The notes beneath the pieces are model-generated. The model did not search any database. It was not told the origin of the DNA and worked only from the letters and a program-made list of their open reading frames with translations. 64,000 bases of DNA from Rhodobacterales bacterium RIFCSPHIGHO2_02_FULL_62_130 (GTDB taxonomy: Bacteria > Pseudomonadota > Alphaproteobacteria > Rhodobacterales > Rhodobacteraceae): assembly GCA_001828855.1 (NCBI GenBank), contig MHZT01000001.1, forward strand, positions 1 to 64,000. Reading direction: 5' to 3'. This document shows positions 27,385 through 35,200 of this stretch, piece by piece. Both the position numbers and the translations under genes were made by a program. Position 1 is the first letter of the stretch, and each line of letters opens with the position of its first letter.

Positions 27385-27510
27385 AATATGGCCTTCCTGA
27401 AGAAAAATACCCGCGCAAGCATCGGACCGGGCAGGGTTATGGTCAAGGGATTCCGTTGGTAAGACGGATAGGATAACAGGATTTGTCACGGATCGGAAAG
27501 GGGCCGCAAG

Positions 27511-28257
27511 ATGCAAGGTAAAGTCGTTGCCATCACCGGAGCAAGCCGCGGGATCGGCGCTGCTGCGGGCCGGATTTTCGCGCAGGCGGGGGCAAAAGTT
27601 GCGCTTTTGGCGCGCAGTCGGGCCGAGATTGACGCGCTGGTGGCCGAGATCGGGCCGGATGCCTTGGCTGTGGTCTGTGATGTATCCGATTGGGGTTCCG
27701 TGCAGGCGGCGGTGGCGGCGATCATGGCGCGCTTTGGGCGGCTTGATGTGTGGATCGGCAATGCCGGCATGATCGAGCCGATCGCGCGGCTGGCGGAGGC
27801 CGATCCCGCACAATGGGCGCAGGCGGTGCAGGTCAATCTGACCGGCGTTTTCCACGGCATGCGGGCGGTCTTGCCGGTGATGAAGGCGCAGGGCGGCGGC
27901 ACGGTGATCACCATTTCGTCGGGGGCCGCGCATAACCCGCTGGAAGGGTGGAGCGCCTATTGCTCGGCCAAGGCGGGGGCGGCGATGCTGACCCGCCCGG
28001 CGCATCTGGAAGAGGGCGGAAATGGCCTGCGGATCATGGGGTTGTCGCCCGGAACGGTGGCGACCGAGATGCAGGTGAAGATCAGGGCAAGCGGGGTGAA
28101 CCCTGTCAGCCAGCTTGATTTCGCGGTGCATATTCCGGCGGAATGGCCCGCGCGCTGCCTGTTGTGGATGTGCGGGGCGGGGGGCGATGACTGGCTGGGC
28201 AAGGAAGTGTCCTTGCGGGATGAGGGCGTGCGCCGTGCAGCGGGGTTGATCGCATGA
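27511..28257 (+). CDS. SDR family NAD(P)-dependent oxidoreductase
   Basis: A 248-residue classical short-chain dehydrogenase: TGASRGIG (residues 9-16), GNAGMIEP for NNAG, TISSGAAHN with the catalytic Ser, and YCSAK. The region after the active site (PAHLEEGGNGLRIMGLSPG) is normal. Its last bases overlap the start of the enoyl-CoA hydratase-like gene (ATGA), so the pair is probably cotranslated and works on a related acyl or keto substrate. It is divergent from the DUF2125 gene. Confidence 0.88.
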   Translation: MQGKVVAITGASRGIGAAAGRIFAQAGAKVALLARSRAEIDALVAEIGPDALAVVCDVSDWGSVQAAVAAIMARFGRLDVWIGNAGMIEPIARLAEADPAQWAQAVQVNLTGVFHGMRAVLPVMKAQGGGTVITISSGAAHNPLEGWSAYCSAKAGAAMLTRPAHLEEGGNGLRIMGLSPGTVATEMQVKIRASGVNPVSQLDFAVHIPAEWPARCLLWMCGAGGDDWLGKEVSLRDEGVRRAAGLIA

Positions 28258-28862
28258 TCGGAATCGAAGATCGGGATGGGGTGTTGGTGCTGACGCTGCG
28301 GCGACCGGAAAAGGCCAATTCTCTGACGCGCGCGATGCTGGAAGATCTTGACTCGGCAGTGGCCGCGACGCGCGCGGCGGCAGTTATCCTGACCGGTGAA
28401 GGCAAGGTGTTCAGCGCGGGCGCCGATCTGGACGAGGCGCGGGCGGGGCTTGCCACCGATCCGGTCTGGGACCGGTTGTCAAACCGGATCGCGGGGCTGC
28501 CCTGCCTGACAATTGCAGCCCTGAATGGCACGCTGGCAGGGGGGGCGATGGGCATGGTGCTGGCCTGCGATCTGCGGCTGGCAGTGCCTTCGGCCAAGTT
28601 CTTTTACCCCGTGATGAAGCTGGGCTATCTGCCGCAACCCGCCGATCCGGCGCGGCTGGTGGCTTTGGTCGGCCCGTCGCGGGCCAAGATGATCCTGATG
28701 GCGGGCGCAAAGGTCGAGGCGGATGAGGCGCTGGCTTGGGGTCTCGTGGACCGTATGGTCGCGCCCGAGGCATTGCTGGAAGCGGCGCGGGGTTTGGCGG
28801 CGGATGCGATGGCCGCCAAAGCGGGCCATGCAGGGGCGATCAAGCGGATGATCGCAGGCTAA
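28254..28862 (+). CDS. Enoyl-CoA hydratase/isomerase-like protein lacking the catalytic glutamates
   Basis: A 202-residue protein, shorter than the usual 255-265. The crotonase fold is recognised from TLRRPEKANSLT, FSAGADLDEA (oxyanion-hole loop) and GTLAGGAMGMVLACDLRLA. The glutamate normally found in the GG-E-A block is M (GGAMGM), and the second one, normally in P-E-I-K-LG, is V or M (YPVMKLGYLP). It may therefore be a non-hydratase crotonase or an inactive partner. The C-terminal CoA-binding helix is short. It is coupled to the upstream SDR and converges with the HNH gene by 4 bp. Confidence 0.8.
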   Translation: MIGIEDRDGVLVLTLRRPEKANSLTRAMLEDLDSAVAATRAAAVILTGEGKVFSAGADLDEARAGLATDPVWDRLSNRIAGLPCLTIAALNGTLAGGAMGMVLACDLRLAVPSAKFFYPVMKLGYLPQPADPARLVALVGPSRAKMILMAGAKVEADEALAWGLVDRMVAPEALLEAARGLAADAMAAKAGHAGAIKRMIAG

Positions 28863-29146
28863 CGCTTTTTCGGCACACGGCTTAGAAATTCGGGCGGGCG
28901 CTTGGCAATCCATGCCAGAAAGCCATGCATCTGATCGGCGGAGCGCAGGGCTTCGGGCGTGTTGTAAAGCCGTGCCAGTTCGGATTCCGAAAACCGTGCA
29001 TGGATTTCCTTGTGGCAGATGTGGTGCAGCAAGACGGTCGCCCCGCCCTTGCCGCCTTTCAGCTTTGGCACCAGATGGTGCAGGCTTTGCGGCACGCCTT
29101 CGGGGATCGGGCGCAGGCACAAAGGGCAGGTGGGCGTTTCGGTCAT
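28859..29146 (-). CDS. HNH-family endonuclease-like protein
   Basis: A 95-residue protein with CPLC near the N-terminus, LHHLVPKLKGG (the His-rich beta-hairpin start) and HHICHKEIHARF (Asn/His metal site) in the order of an HNH fold; a C-x-x-C pair replaces one structural part. It is stand-alone and not next to a methylase or phage gene. The natural role of such small HNH proteins is unknown. Its 3' end overlaps the crotonase gene stop on the other strand. Confidence 0.8.
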   Translation of the reverse strand: MTETPTCPLCLRPIPEGVPQSLHHLVPKLKGGKGGATVLLHHICHKEIHARFSESELARLYNTPEALRSADQMHGFLAWIAKRPPEFLSRVPKKR

Positions 29147-29325
29147 GCTTGTTCTGCGGGCTGTTCTTTGTCACAGGGATGCTGGCTAAGGTAGGCGTGG
29201 CGGATCGACCGGCAACAGGAATGTTTTCGGCAGGTCGCAGGCGGGGCTTTCCGGTGCTGTCTGCGCTGAAAGCCAAGACATAAATGCCCCATCCGCATCG
29301 GGTGTGGCAATCAAAGGGGCGATGC

Positions 29326-30474
29326 ATGTTTGACGCAGTGGTAATCGGGACCGGACCGGCAGGGCTGATGGCAGCCGAGGAATTGGCCCGCGCAGGCCGC
29401 AAAGTGCTGGTCTGCGAGGCCAAATCCAGCCCCGCGCGCAAGTTTCTGATGGCAGGAAAATCGGGGCTGAACATCACCAAGGACGAGGAATTCTCGACCT
29501 TCCTCGAAGAGTTCGACGCCGACTGGTTGCGCCCGATGCTGTCCGAGTTTGGCCCGCGTGAGGTCGTGATCTGGGCGCGTGCCTTGGGGCAAGAGGTGTT
29601 CACCGGCAGCACGGGACGGGTGTTCCCGCGCAGCATGAAGGCTTCGCCGCTGCTGCGGGCATGGTTGCGGCGGTTGGAGTCCATGGGGGTGGAATTGCGG
29701 ACCCGCTGGCGCTGGACAGGCTTTGAGGGTGACGCGCTGCGGTTCGACACGCCCGAGGGTGCGCAGGTTCTGCAACCGCGCGTGACGGTGCTGGCCTTGG
29801 GCGGTGCAAGCTGGGCGCGGCTGGGGTCGGATGCAGCATGGGTGCCGGTTCTGGCGGAAAAGGGTGTGCAGATCACCCCGTTCAAGCCTGCCAATATGGG
29901 CTTTGCGGTCGAATGGTCGCCGCATATGGCCAAGCATTTCGGTCAGGCGATCAAGGGCGCTGCCCTGATCGTCGGGGATCGGCGCGAGCGGGGCGAGTTT
30001 GTGATCTCGGCGCGTGGGATCGAAGGTGGCGGCGTTTATACCGTGTCGCGCGATCTGCGCGAAGGTGCTGCGCTGCGGCTGGATCTGATGGCGGATGTGG
30101 CAGCGGAGGAGGTGGCCGCACGTCTGGCGCGGATGCGGACAGGGGAAAGCCTTGTCAACCGCTTGCGAAAGCTGGGGCTTTCGCCCGCCGCCGTGGCGCT
30201 GGTTCTGGAGTTTGGCCGCAGCTTGGACCCCGCGCAGGCAGTGAAGTCCCTGCCAGTTCGCCTTGCCGGTCCCCGCCCGATTGACGAGGCGATTTCGACC
30301 GCAGGTGGCGTGGCCCGCGCCGCAGTCACCGATGATCTGGAACTGCGCGCCGTGCCGAACGTCTTTGTTTGCGGCGAAATGCTGGATTGGGAGGCCCCGA
30401 CCGGCGGCTATCTGCTGACCGCCTGCTGGTCGACAGGCCGCTGGGCAGGTCGCGCGGCGGCGCAGCTAACCTGA
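29326..30474 (+). CDS. HI0933/TIGR03862-type flavoprotein
   Basis: A 382-residue FAD-binding protein. VIGTGPAGLMAAEELARAG is the dinucleotide-binding fold (residues 4-22). KFLMAGKSGLNITK and GTGRVFPRS-like TGRVFPRSMKA are typical of the HI0933 group, and GGYLLTACWSTGRWAG is the C-terminal FAD contact. The substrate is unknown. ATG 29326 has AGGGGC 7 bp upstream; the ATG at 29284 has no site. Confidence 0.88.
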   Translation: MFDAVVIGTGPAGLMAAEELARAGRKVLVCEAKSSPARKFLMAGKSGLNITKDEEFSTFLEEFDADWLRPMLSEFGPREVVIWARALGQEVFTGSTGRVFPRSMKASPLLRAWLRRLESMGVELRTRWRWTGFEGDALRFDTPEGAQVLQPRVTVLALGGASWARLGSDAAWVPVLAEKGVQITPFKPANMGFAVEWSPHMAKHFGQAIKGAALIVGDRRERGEFVISARGIEGGGVYTVSRDLREGAALRLDLMADVAAEEVAARLARMRTGESLVNRLRKLGLSPAAVALVLEFGRSLDPAQAVKSLPVRLAGPRPIDEAISTAGGVARAAVTDDLELRAVPNVFVCGEMLDWEAPTGGYLLTACWSTGRWAGRAAAQLT

Positions 30475-30506
30475 CCCGAAATACGCGCGCCCGTCATGGG
30501 CCGACC

Positions 30507-30534
30507 AAAGGTGCGTGAGGATCACGCACCCTAC
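30507..30534 (+). repeat. Family B repeat, copy 3, after the flavoprotein gene
   Basis: AAAGGTGCGTG-AGGAT-CACGCACC-CTAC, 32 bp after the plus-strand stop, in the same polarity to its gene as the other 3'-end copies. Confidence 0.85.
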
Positions 30535-30573
30535 ACCTTGCGTCAAAGCGCAGGATAGGGTGCGGGTAACGGA

Positions 30574-30643
30574 GCCTCCGGCGGGAGTATTTGGGCCAAG
30601 ATGAAAGCCCATTCACTTTGGCCCAAATACTCCCGCCGGAGGC
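30574..30643. repeat. Family C repeat, inverted pair 2 (26-bp perfect arms)
   Basis: The arms at 30574-30599 and 30618-30643 are perfectly complementary over 26 bp; each contains CCTCCGGCGGGAGTATTT or its complement and GGGCCAA. The 18-bp loop contains ATGAAAGCC. It sits between convergent genes (flavoprotein plus, aldehyde dehydrogenase minus), where it would act as a strong bidirectional hairpin. Confidence 0.88.
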
Positions 30644-30702
30644 ATCCGCAGGTCGCGCAAAGCCGAGAGTCTGAGTATCTGGGCAAGGCAGCGGGGCCAA
30701 GG

Positions 30703-30730
30703 GTAGGGTGCGTGCTTGTCACGCACCTTT
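30703..30730 (-). repeat. Family B repeat, copy 4, after the aldehyde dehydrogenase gene
   Basis: On the minus strand AAAGGTGCGTG-ACAAG-CACGCACC-CTAC begins 4 bases after the stop codon; its stem sequence is identical to the copy after lpxK. Confidence 0.85.
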
Positions 30731-30734
30731 CCTG

Positions 30735-32162
30735 TCAGTGCTTGATCATCACATGCCGCACTACGGTGTAATCTTCCAGCGCGTAGGCGGACAGGTCTTT
30801 GCCATAGCCGGACTGTTTCAGGCCGCCATGGGGCATTTCGTTCACCAGCATGAAATGGGTGTTCACCCATGTGCAGCCGTAACGCAGGCTGGCGGCGGTG
30901 GACATGGCGCGGCCGACGTCGCGGGTCCAGACTGAGCTTGCCAGCCCGTAATCGCTGTCGTTCGCCCAAGTTACGGCCTGATCGGCATCATCGAAGGGGG
31001 TGATGGACACCACGGGGCCGAAGACTTCGCGCCGCACGATTTCATCCGATTGCTGCGCGCCTGCGATCACGGTGGGGCGGTAATAGAAGCCGTCCTGCAT
31101 CACCTCGCCGCCGGTGGTGATTTCCACATGCGGCAATTCGCGGGCGCGATTGACGAAGGAGGCCACGCGGTCACGTTGGCGCAGGGAAATCAGCGGGCCG
31201 ATCTCGTTGCTGGCATCGTCGGCATTGCCAAGCTGGATGGTGGACACGGCGGCGGAAAGGTCGGCCACAAGGTTGTCGTAGACCTTGCGCTGGGCGTAGA
31301 TGCGGCAGGCGGCGGTGCAGTCTTGCCCCGCGTTGTAGTAGCCAAAGGCGCGCAAGCCATCGACGACCGCGCCGATATCGGCATCGTCGAACACCAGCAC
31401 CGGCGCTTTGCCGCCAAGCTCCAGATGCGTGCGTTTCACGGTTTTCGCGGCGGCGTCCAGCATCTTCTTGCCGGTTGCCACATCGCCCGTCAGGCTGATC
31501 ATATCCACGCCCGGATGGTTGATCAGATAGCTGCCCACCGTCTGCCCGCGCCCTGTGATCACCGAGACCACGCCCTCGGGCAATTCATCGGCAAGAATTT
31601 GCGCCATCTTCAGTGCGGTCAGCGGGGTTTGCTCGGAGGGTTTGAACACCACGGTATTGCCGCCGCCGATGGCGGGGGCCAGTTTCCACGCCATCATCAT
31701 GGCGGGATAATTCCACGGCGCGATGCTGGCGATCACGCCAACCGGATCGCGGCGGATCATCGATGTGTGGCCCGCCATATATTCGCCCGCAATCGCGCCG
31801 TGCTGGCAGCGCACCGCGCCTGCAAAGAAGCGGAAGCAATCGACAATCGCCGGAATCTCGTCGCCGCGCGCGGCGTTGATCGGCTTGCCGCAGTTCAGCG
31901 CCTCAAGTGCTGCAAAGGCATCGGCCTCGGATTCGATCCGGTCGGCGATGCGGAGCAGGGCGGCGCTGCGCTCGGATGGGGTGGTGCGGGACCATCCGGC
32001 AAAGGCGCGACGGGCGGCGGCGACGGCGCGGTCGATCTGGGATTGCGACGCCTCGGGGATGTCCAGAATAAGCGCGCCTGTGCGCGGGTTCAGGATGGGT
32101 TCGGCGGTTTCGGTGCCAGCCTCGAAAGCATTGCCGATCAGCAGTTTGGTTTGAATTGTCAT
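30735..32162 (-). CDS. patD: Gamma-aminobutyraldehyde dehydrogenase-like aldehyde dehydrogenase
   Basis: A 475-residue aldehyde dehydrogenase. [17 protein letters not shown], then [39 protein letters not shown] (catalytic Glu region) and [10 protein letters not shown] (catalytic Cys) are present in order. The sequence start ([16 protein letters not shown]) and position after a ydcSTUV-like importer match E. coli YdcW/PatD, which oxidises 4-aminobutanal to GABA in putrescine breakdown. The ATG at 32162 has TGAGGCC upstream; it lies 8 bp after the permease stop. No putrescine aminotransferase gene is nearby. Confidence 0.85.
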   Translation of the reverse strand: MTIQTKLLIGNAFEAGTETAEPILNPRTGALILDIPEASQSQIDRAVAAARRAFAGWSRTTPSERSAALLRIADRIESEADAFAALEALNCGKPINAARGDEIPAIVDCFRFFAGAVRCQHGAIAGEYMAGHTSMIRRDPVGVIASIAPWNYPAMMMAWKLAPAIGGGNTVVFKPSEQTPLTALKMAQILADELPEGVVSVITGRGQTVGSYLINHPGVDMISLTGDVATGKKMLDAAAKTVKRTHLELGGKAPVLVFDDADIGAVVDGLRAFGYYNAGQDCTAACRIYAQRKVYDNLVADLSAAVSTIQLGNADDASNEIGPLISLRQRDRVASFVNRARELPHVEITTGGEVMQDGFYYRPTVIAGAQQSDEIVRREVFGPVVSITPFDDADQAVTWANDSDYGLASSVWTRDVGRAMSTAASLRYGCTWVNTHFMLVNEMPHGGLKQSGYGKDLSAYALEDYTVVRHVMIKH

Positions 32163-32170
32163 GGGGGGCC

Positions 32171-32977
32171 TCATTTGCCAGAGCCTGCGGTTTCCGACCC
32201 GTTGCGGGTCAGATAATAGGCCAGAAGAATGGGAAGGAAGGTGGCGGCGAAGACGATCAGCGCTACCACATTGGTGACAGGGCGCTGGCGCGGGCGGATC
32301 AGTTCTTCCAGCATCCAGATCGGCAGGGTGGCCTGCTGGCCTGCGGTGAAGGTGGTCACGATCACCTCGTCGAAGGACAGCGCAAAGGCCAGCATGCCGC
32401 CTGCCAGAAGGGCGGTGCCAAGGTTGGGCAGAAGGATGTGCCAGAAGGTCTGAAACGCATTCGCGCCAAGGTCGGCAGAGGCCTCCAGCACACCGCCGGA
32501 CAGGCGGCGAAAGCGGGCAACGGCGTTGTTGTAGACGATGACGATGCAAAAGGTGGCATGGCCAAGGATGATGGTCAGGGTGGAAAACGGAATGTCCATG
32601 ATGCCGAAGGCCGAGCGCAGCGACATGCCGGTGATGACACCCGGCAGGGCGATGGGCAGGATGATCAGCAGGCTGATCTGGTCGCGGCCAAAGAAGGTCG
32701 CCCGCGCCATCGCTGCCGAAACCAGCGTTCCCAGCACCATCGCCAGCGCCGTTGCCACGGTGGCGACTTTCAGCGACAGGGACAGCGCCTCCCAGATATC
32801 GGGGCGATTCCACGCGGCAGCGAACCACTCGGTCGTCAGGCCGGGGGGCGGGAAGGCGTAGGTGCGTTCCTCGGTGGTGAAGGCGTACAGGAAGATCAGC
32901 AGGATCGGCAGATGCAGGAACAACAGCCCGCCGATGGCCGCCAGCCGCAAGGCCCATGAGGCGCGATCAGAGTGCAT
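32171..32977 (-). CDS. ABC importer permease, PotC/YdcV type
   Basis: A 268-residue permease with six predicted membrane segments. The binding-protein-dependent transport motif appears as [23 protein letters not shown] (split: [14 protein letters not shown] and ILLPNL), the EAA loop that meets the ATPase. It forms a heterodimer with the upstream permease, whose frame it overlaps by 11 bp. The family imports polyamines or related cationic amines. Confidence 0.92.
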   Translation of the reverse strand: MHSDRASWALRLAAIGGLLFLHLPILLIFLYAFTTEERTYAFPPPGLTTEWFAAAWNRPDIWEALSLSLKVATVATALAMVLGTLVSAAMARATFFGRDQISLLIILPIALPGVITGMSLRSAFGIMDIPFSTLTIILGHATFCIVIVYNNAVARFRRLSGGVLEASADLGANAFQTFWHILLPNLGTALLAGGMLAFALSFDEVIVTTFTAGQQATLPIWMLEELIRPRQRPVTNVVALIVFAATFLPILLAYYLTRNGSETAGSGK

Positions 32978-33899
32978 CGAAAGCCCCCATGCGTTTGGCG
33001 ATCCACAGATAGACCAGCATGATCAGGATCGGGATCACCGCAAAGGCCGCCGCCAGCGGGATGTTTCCGGCGGTGCCTTGCAACTGATACACCGCCATGC
33101 CGATGAAATTGGCCGAATTGCCGACGATCTGCGGGATGATGTAATCGCCCATGGTCAGCGAAAAGGTAAAGATCGACCCCGCGATCACCCCCGGCAAGGC
33201 CAGCGGCAGGATCACGGTGCGGAAGGTCTGCGCGCGGGTGGCGCCAAGATCGGCTGACGCCTCGAGCATCGAAGTTGGCACCCGCTCAAGTGAGGCCTGC
33301 ATCGGCAGGATCATATAGGGCAGCCAGACATAGACGAAGACCAGAAACATCCCGATATAGCTGGTGGACAAAGACCCGCCACCGATGCCGGGGAGCGACA
33401 GGATCGCGTTCAGGATGCCGCTGGTATGGGTGGCCTCGGCGGCCCATGTGATGATGCCCTCTTTGGCAAGGATCAGCTTCCACGCATAGACCTTGACCAG
33501 ATAGGACGACCAGAGCGGTAGCATGATGCCCAGATAGAACACCGCCTTCCAGCGGCCACGGGCAAAACGGGCGGCGTAATAGGCGATGGGAAAGCCAAGG
33601 ATCGCACAGCCCAGCGTCACGGCGGCAGACATTAGCAGGGTGCGGAAGATCACGTCGTAATTCTGCGGACGCAGCAGTTCGGCATAGGTTTTCAGGGTGA
33701 ATTCGGGGATCACCATGCCGGAAAACTCGTCAATCGAATAGAACGACTGCATCAGAAGCGCGGCAAGCGATCCCAGATAGACCACGCCCAGCCACAGCAG
33801 CGGCGGAGTGATCAGCAGGATCAGCAGCAGCTTCGGCTTGCGCCAGAACAGGGTGGTCAGCCGGTCGGCCACGGATTTTGCGGGCAGGATCGCGGTCAT
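32967..33899 (-). CDS. ABC importer permease, PotB/YdcU type
   Basis: A 310-residue permease. The N-terminus is cytoplasmic (MTAILPAKSVADRL), then a membrane segment at LLLILLITPPLLWLGVVYLG and others follow. The EAA loop is [25 protein letters not shown]. The start at 33899 is supported because the frame upstream crosses a family B repeat. It shares an 11-bp overlap with the following permease gene. Confidence 0.92.
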   Translation of the reverse strand: MTAILPAKSVADRLTTLFWRKPKLLLILLITPPLLWLGVVYLGSLAALLMQSFYSIDEFSGMVIPEFTLKTYAELLRPQNYDVIFRTLLMSAAVTLGCAILGFPIAYYAARFARGRWKAVFYLGIMLPLWSSYLVKVYAWKLILAKEGIITWAAEATHTSGILNAILSLPGIGGGSLSTSYIGMFLVFVYVWLPYMILPMQASLERVPTSMLEASADLGATRAQTFRTVILPLALPGVIAGSIFTFSLTMGDYIIPQIVGNSANFIGMAVYQLQGTAGNIPLAAAFAVIPILIMLVYLWIAKRMGAFDAL

Positions 33900-33916
33900 G
33901 CGGCGGCCCCTTGGCG

Positions 33917-33943
33917 AAGGTGCGTGAAGATCACGCACCCTAC
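33917..33943 (+). repeat. Family B repeat, copy 5 (upstream of the YdcU-type permease)
   Basis: GGTGCGTG-AAGAT-CACGCACC-CTAC in the plus direction, inside a 196-bp gap between two minus-strand genes of the same operon. This is the one copy that does not follow the stop codon of a gene with matching polarity. Confidence 0.8.
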
Positions 33944-33981
33944 CCTTGGCGACAGGCGCTGCGCGTTGGGGGGGCGTTGGG

Positions 33982-34056
33982 GCCTCCGGCGGGAGCATTT
34001 TTGCCAAGATGAAACGCCGGTTCCATCCTCTTTGCATAAATATCCCCGCCGGAGGC
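33982..34056. repeat. Family C repeat, inverted pair 3
   Basis: GCCTCCGGCGGGAGCATTT followed by TTGCCAAGATGAAAC (33982-34015), then the inverted variant ATAAATATCCCCGCCGGAGGC (34036-34056). The gap lies between the ATPase stop and the permease start in the polyamine importer operon, so it could reduce downstream expression. Confidence 0.8.
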
Positions 34057-34095
34057 TCCGGTTTTTCCCGCGATAAAGGCGTTCAAAGGCGGGCA

Positions 34096-35094
34096 TCACG
34101 CTTGATCCATGATGTGAAGGGCCGTTGCGTCAAACCCCAGGGCGATGGTGCTGCCGGTTTCGGGCAGGGGGTGGCCTGCGGGCAGGATCGCGGCGATGTC
34201 GGTGCCGTGGGTGGTAAGCGTGATGCGATGGCCCGCGCCAAGGTAGCGGATCGCGGTGACCGTGCCGCGCAGCGGGCCGGTCGCATCAAGGCGCAGGGAT
34301 TCGGGGCGGAGCGAGGCCCATTTTTCGGGGCCGCCAAGCTGTTTTGTCAGGGCGGGGGGCAAGACGTTGGAGGAGCCTACGAAATCGGCGACGAAGCGCG
34401 ATTTGGGGTGGTTGTAAATCTCGGCTGGCGTGCCGATCTGGGCAATCTTGCCTTCGTTGAACACGGCAAGGCTGTCGGCCATCGACAGGGCTTCGTGCTG
34501 GTCATGGGTGACGAAGACGAAGGTGATGCCAAGGCGCTGTTGCAGGGATTTCAACTCGTCCTGCATCGCTTCGCGCAGTTTCAGGTCAAGTGCGCCCAAG
34601 GGTTCGTCCAGCAGCAGCACGCGGGGTTCGTTGACCAAGGCGCGGGCAAGGGCGACGCGCTGGCGCTGGCCACCCGACAGTTGCGCCGGTTTGCGGCTGC
34701 CGTAGGCGTCAAGGTGGACGAGGGCCAGCATTTCCTCGGCCTTGGCATAGCGCTGGCTGCGGGGCATGCCTTTGACCATCAGCCCATAAGCCACGTTGTC
34801 GCGCACGTTCATGTGGGGGAACAGGGCGTAGTCCTGAAACACGGTGTTGACGTTGCGAAGGTGTGGCGGGGTGTTGGACACGTTTTCGCCAAAGATGCAG
34901 ATCTCGCCCGCGGTGGGGGATTCAAAGCCGGAGATCAGGCGCAGGCAGGTGGTCTTGCCGGAACCCGACGGGCCAAGCATGGCAAAGAACGCGCCCTCGG
35001 CGATGGTCAGATCGACCGCATCCACGGCCCGCACGGGGGCAGAGGCGGGGCCGAAATGGCGCGAGACGGCGCGGAATTCTACAGCGATGGACAT
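34096..35094 (-). CDS. Polyamine-type ABC importer ATPase (PotA/YdcT type)
   Basis: A 332-residue ATPase: GPSGSGKTTCLRL (Walker A, near residue 41), QLSGGQRQRVALARAL (signature) and LLLDEPLGALDLKLR (Walker B and D-loop), then VTHDQHEAL. The C-terminal 100 residues form the TOBE domain found in PotA-type ATPases (LRPESLRLDATG). The next gene downstream is the permease, after 196 bp with repeats. Cytoplasmic face of the membrane. Confidence 0.94.
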   Translation of the reverse strand: MSIAVEFRAVSRHFGPASAPVRAVDAVDLTIAEGAFFAMLGPSGSGKTTCLRLISGFESPTAGEICIFGENVSNTPPHLRNVNTVFQDYALFPHMNVRDNVAYGLMVKGMPRSQRYAKAEEMLALVHLDAYGSRKPAQLSGGQRQRVALARALVNEPRVLLLDEPLGALDLKLREAMQDELKSLQQRLGITFVFVTHDQHEALSMADSLAVFNEGKIAQIGTPAEIYNHPKSRFVADFVGSSNVLPPALTKQLGGPEKWASLRPESLRLDATGPLRGTVTAIRYLGAGHRITLTTHGTDIAAILPAGHPLPETGSTIALGFDATALHIMDQA

Positions 35095-35162
35095 GGGAAA
35101 TGGGCCTTTGACCGCGAGTGCGGAAGGAACAGGACGCGGGCGCAGGCCCGTGCCGGAGGGGG

Positions 35163-35190
35163 GTAGGGTGCGTGGTTTCCACGCACCCTT
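35163..35190 (-). repeat. Family B repeat, copy 6, after the solute-binding protein gene
   Basis: On the minus strand AAGGGTGCGTG-GAAA-CCACGCACC-CTAC, 10 bases after the stop of the binding-protein gene. The loop differs from the other copies but the stem is preserved. It lies between the first and second genes of the importer operon, where a hairpin would favour a shorter mRNA for the binding protein. Confidence 0.85.
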
Positions 35191-35200
35191 GGGGATCGGA

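Noticed and set aside
25450-27462. 670-codon plus-strand open frame
   Set aside because: It is antisense to pmbA-like and DUF2125 genes; His/Gly/Arg-rich with no family signature.
30574-30643. Insertion-sequence ends or a MITE
   Set aside because: No target-site duplication is visible and no transposase is near; the sequence matches dispersed small hairpin units.
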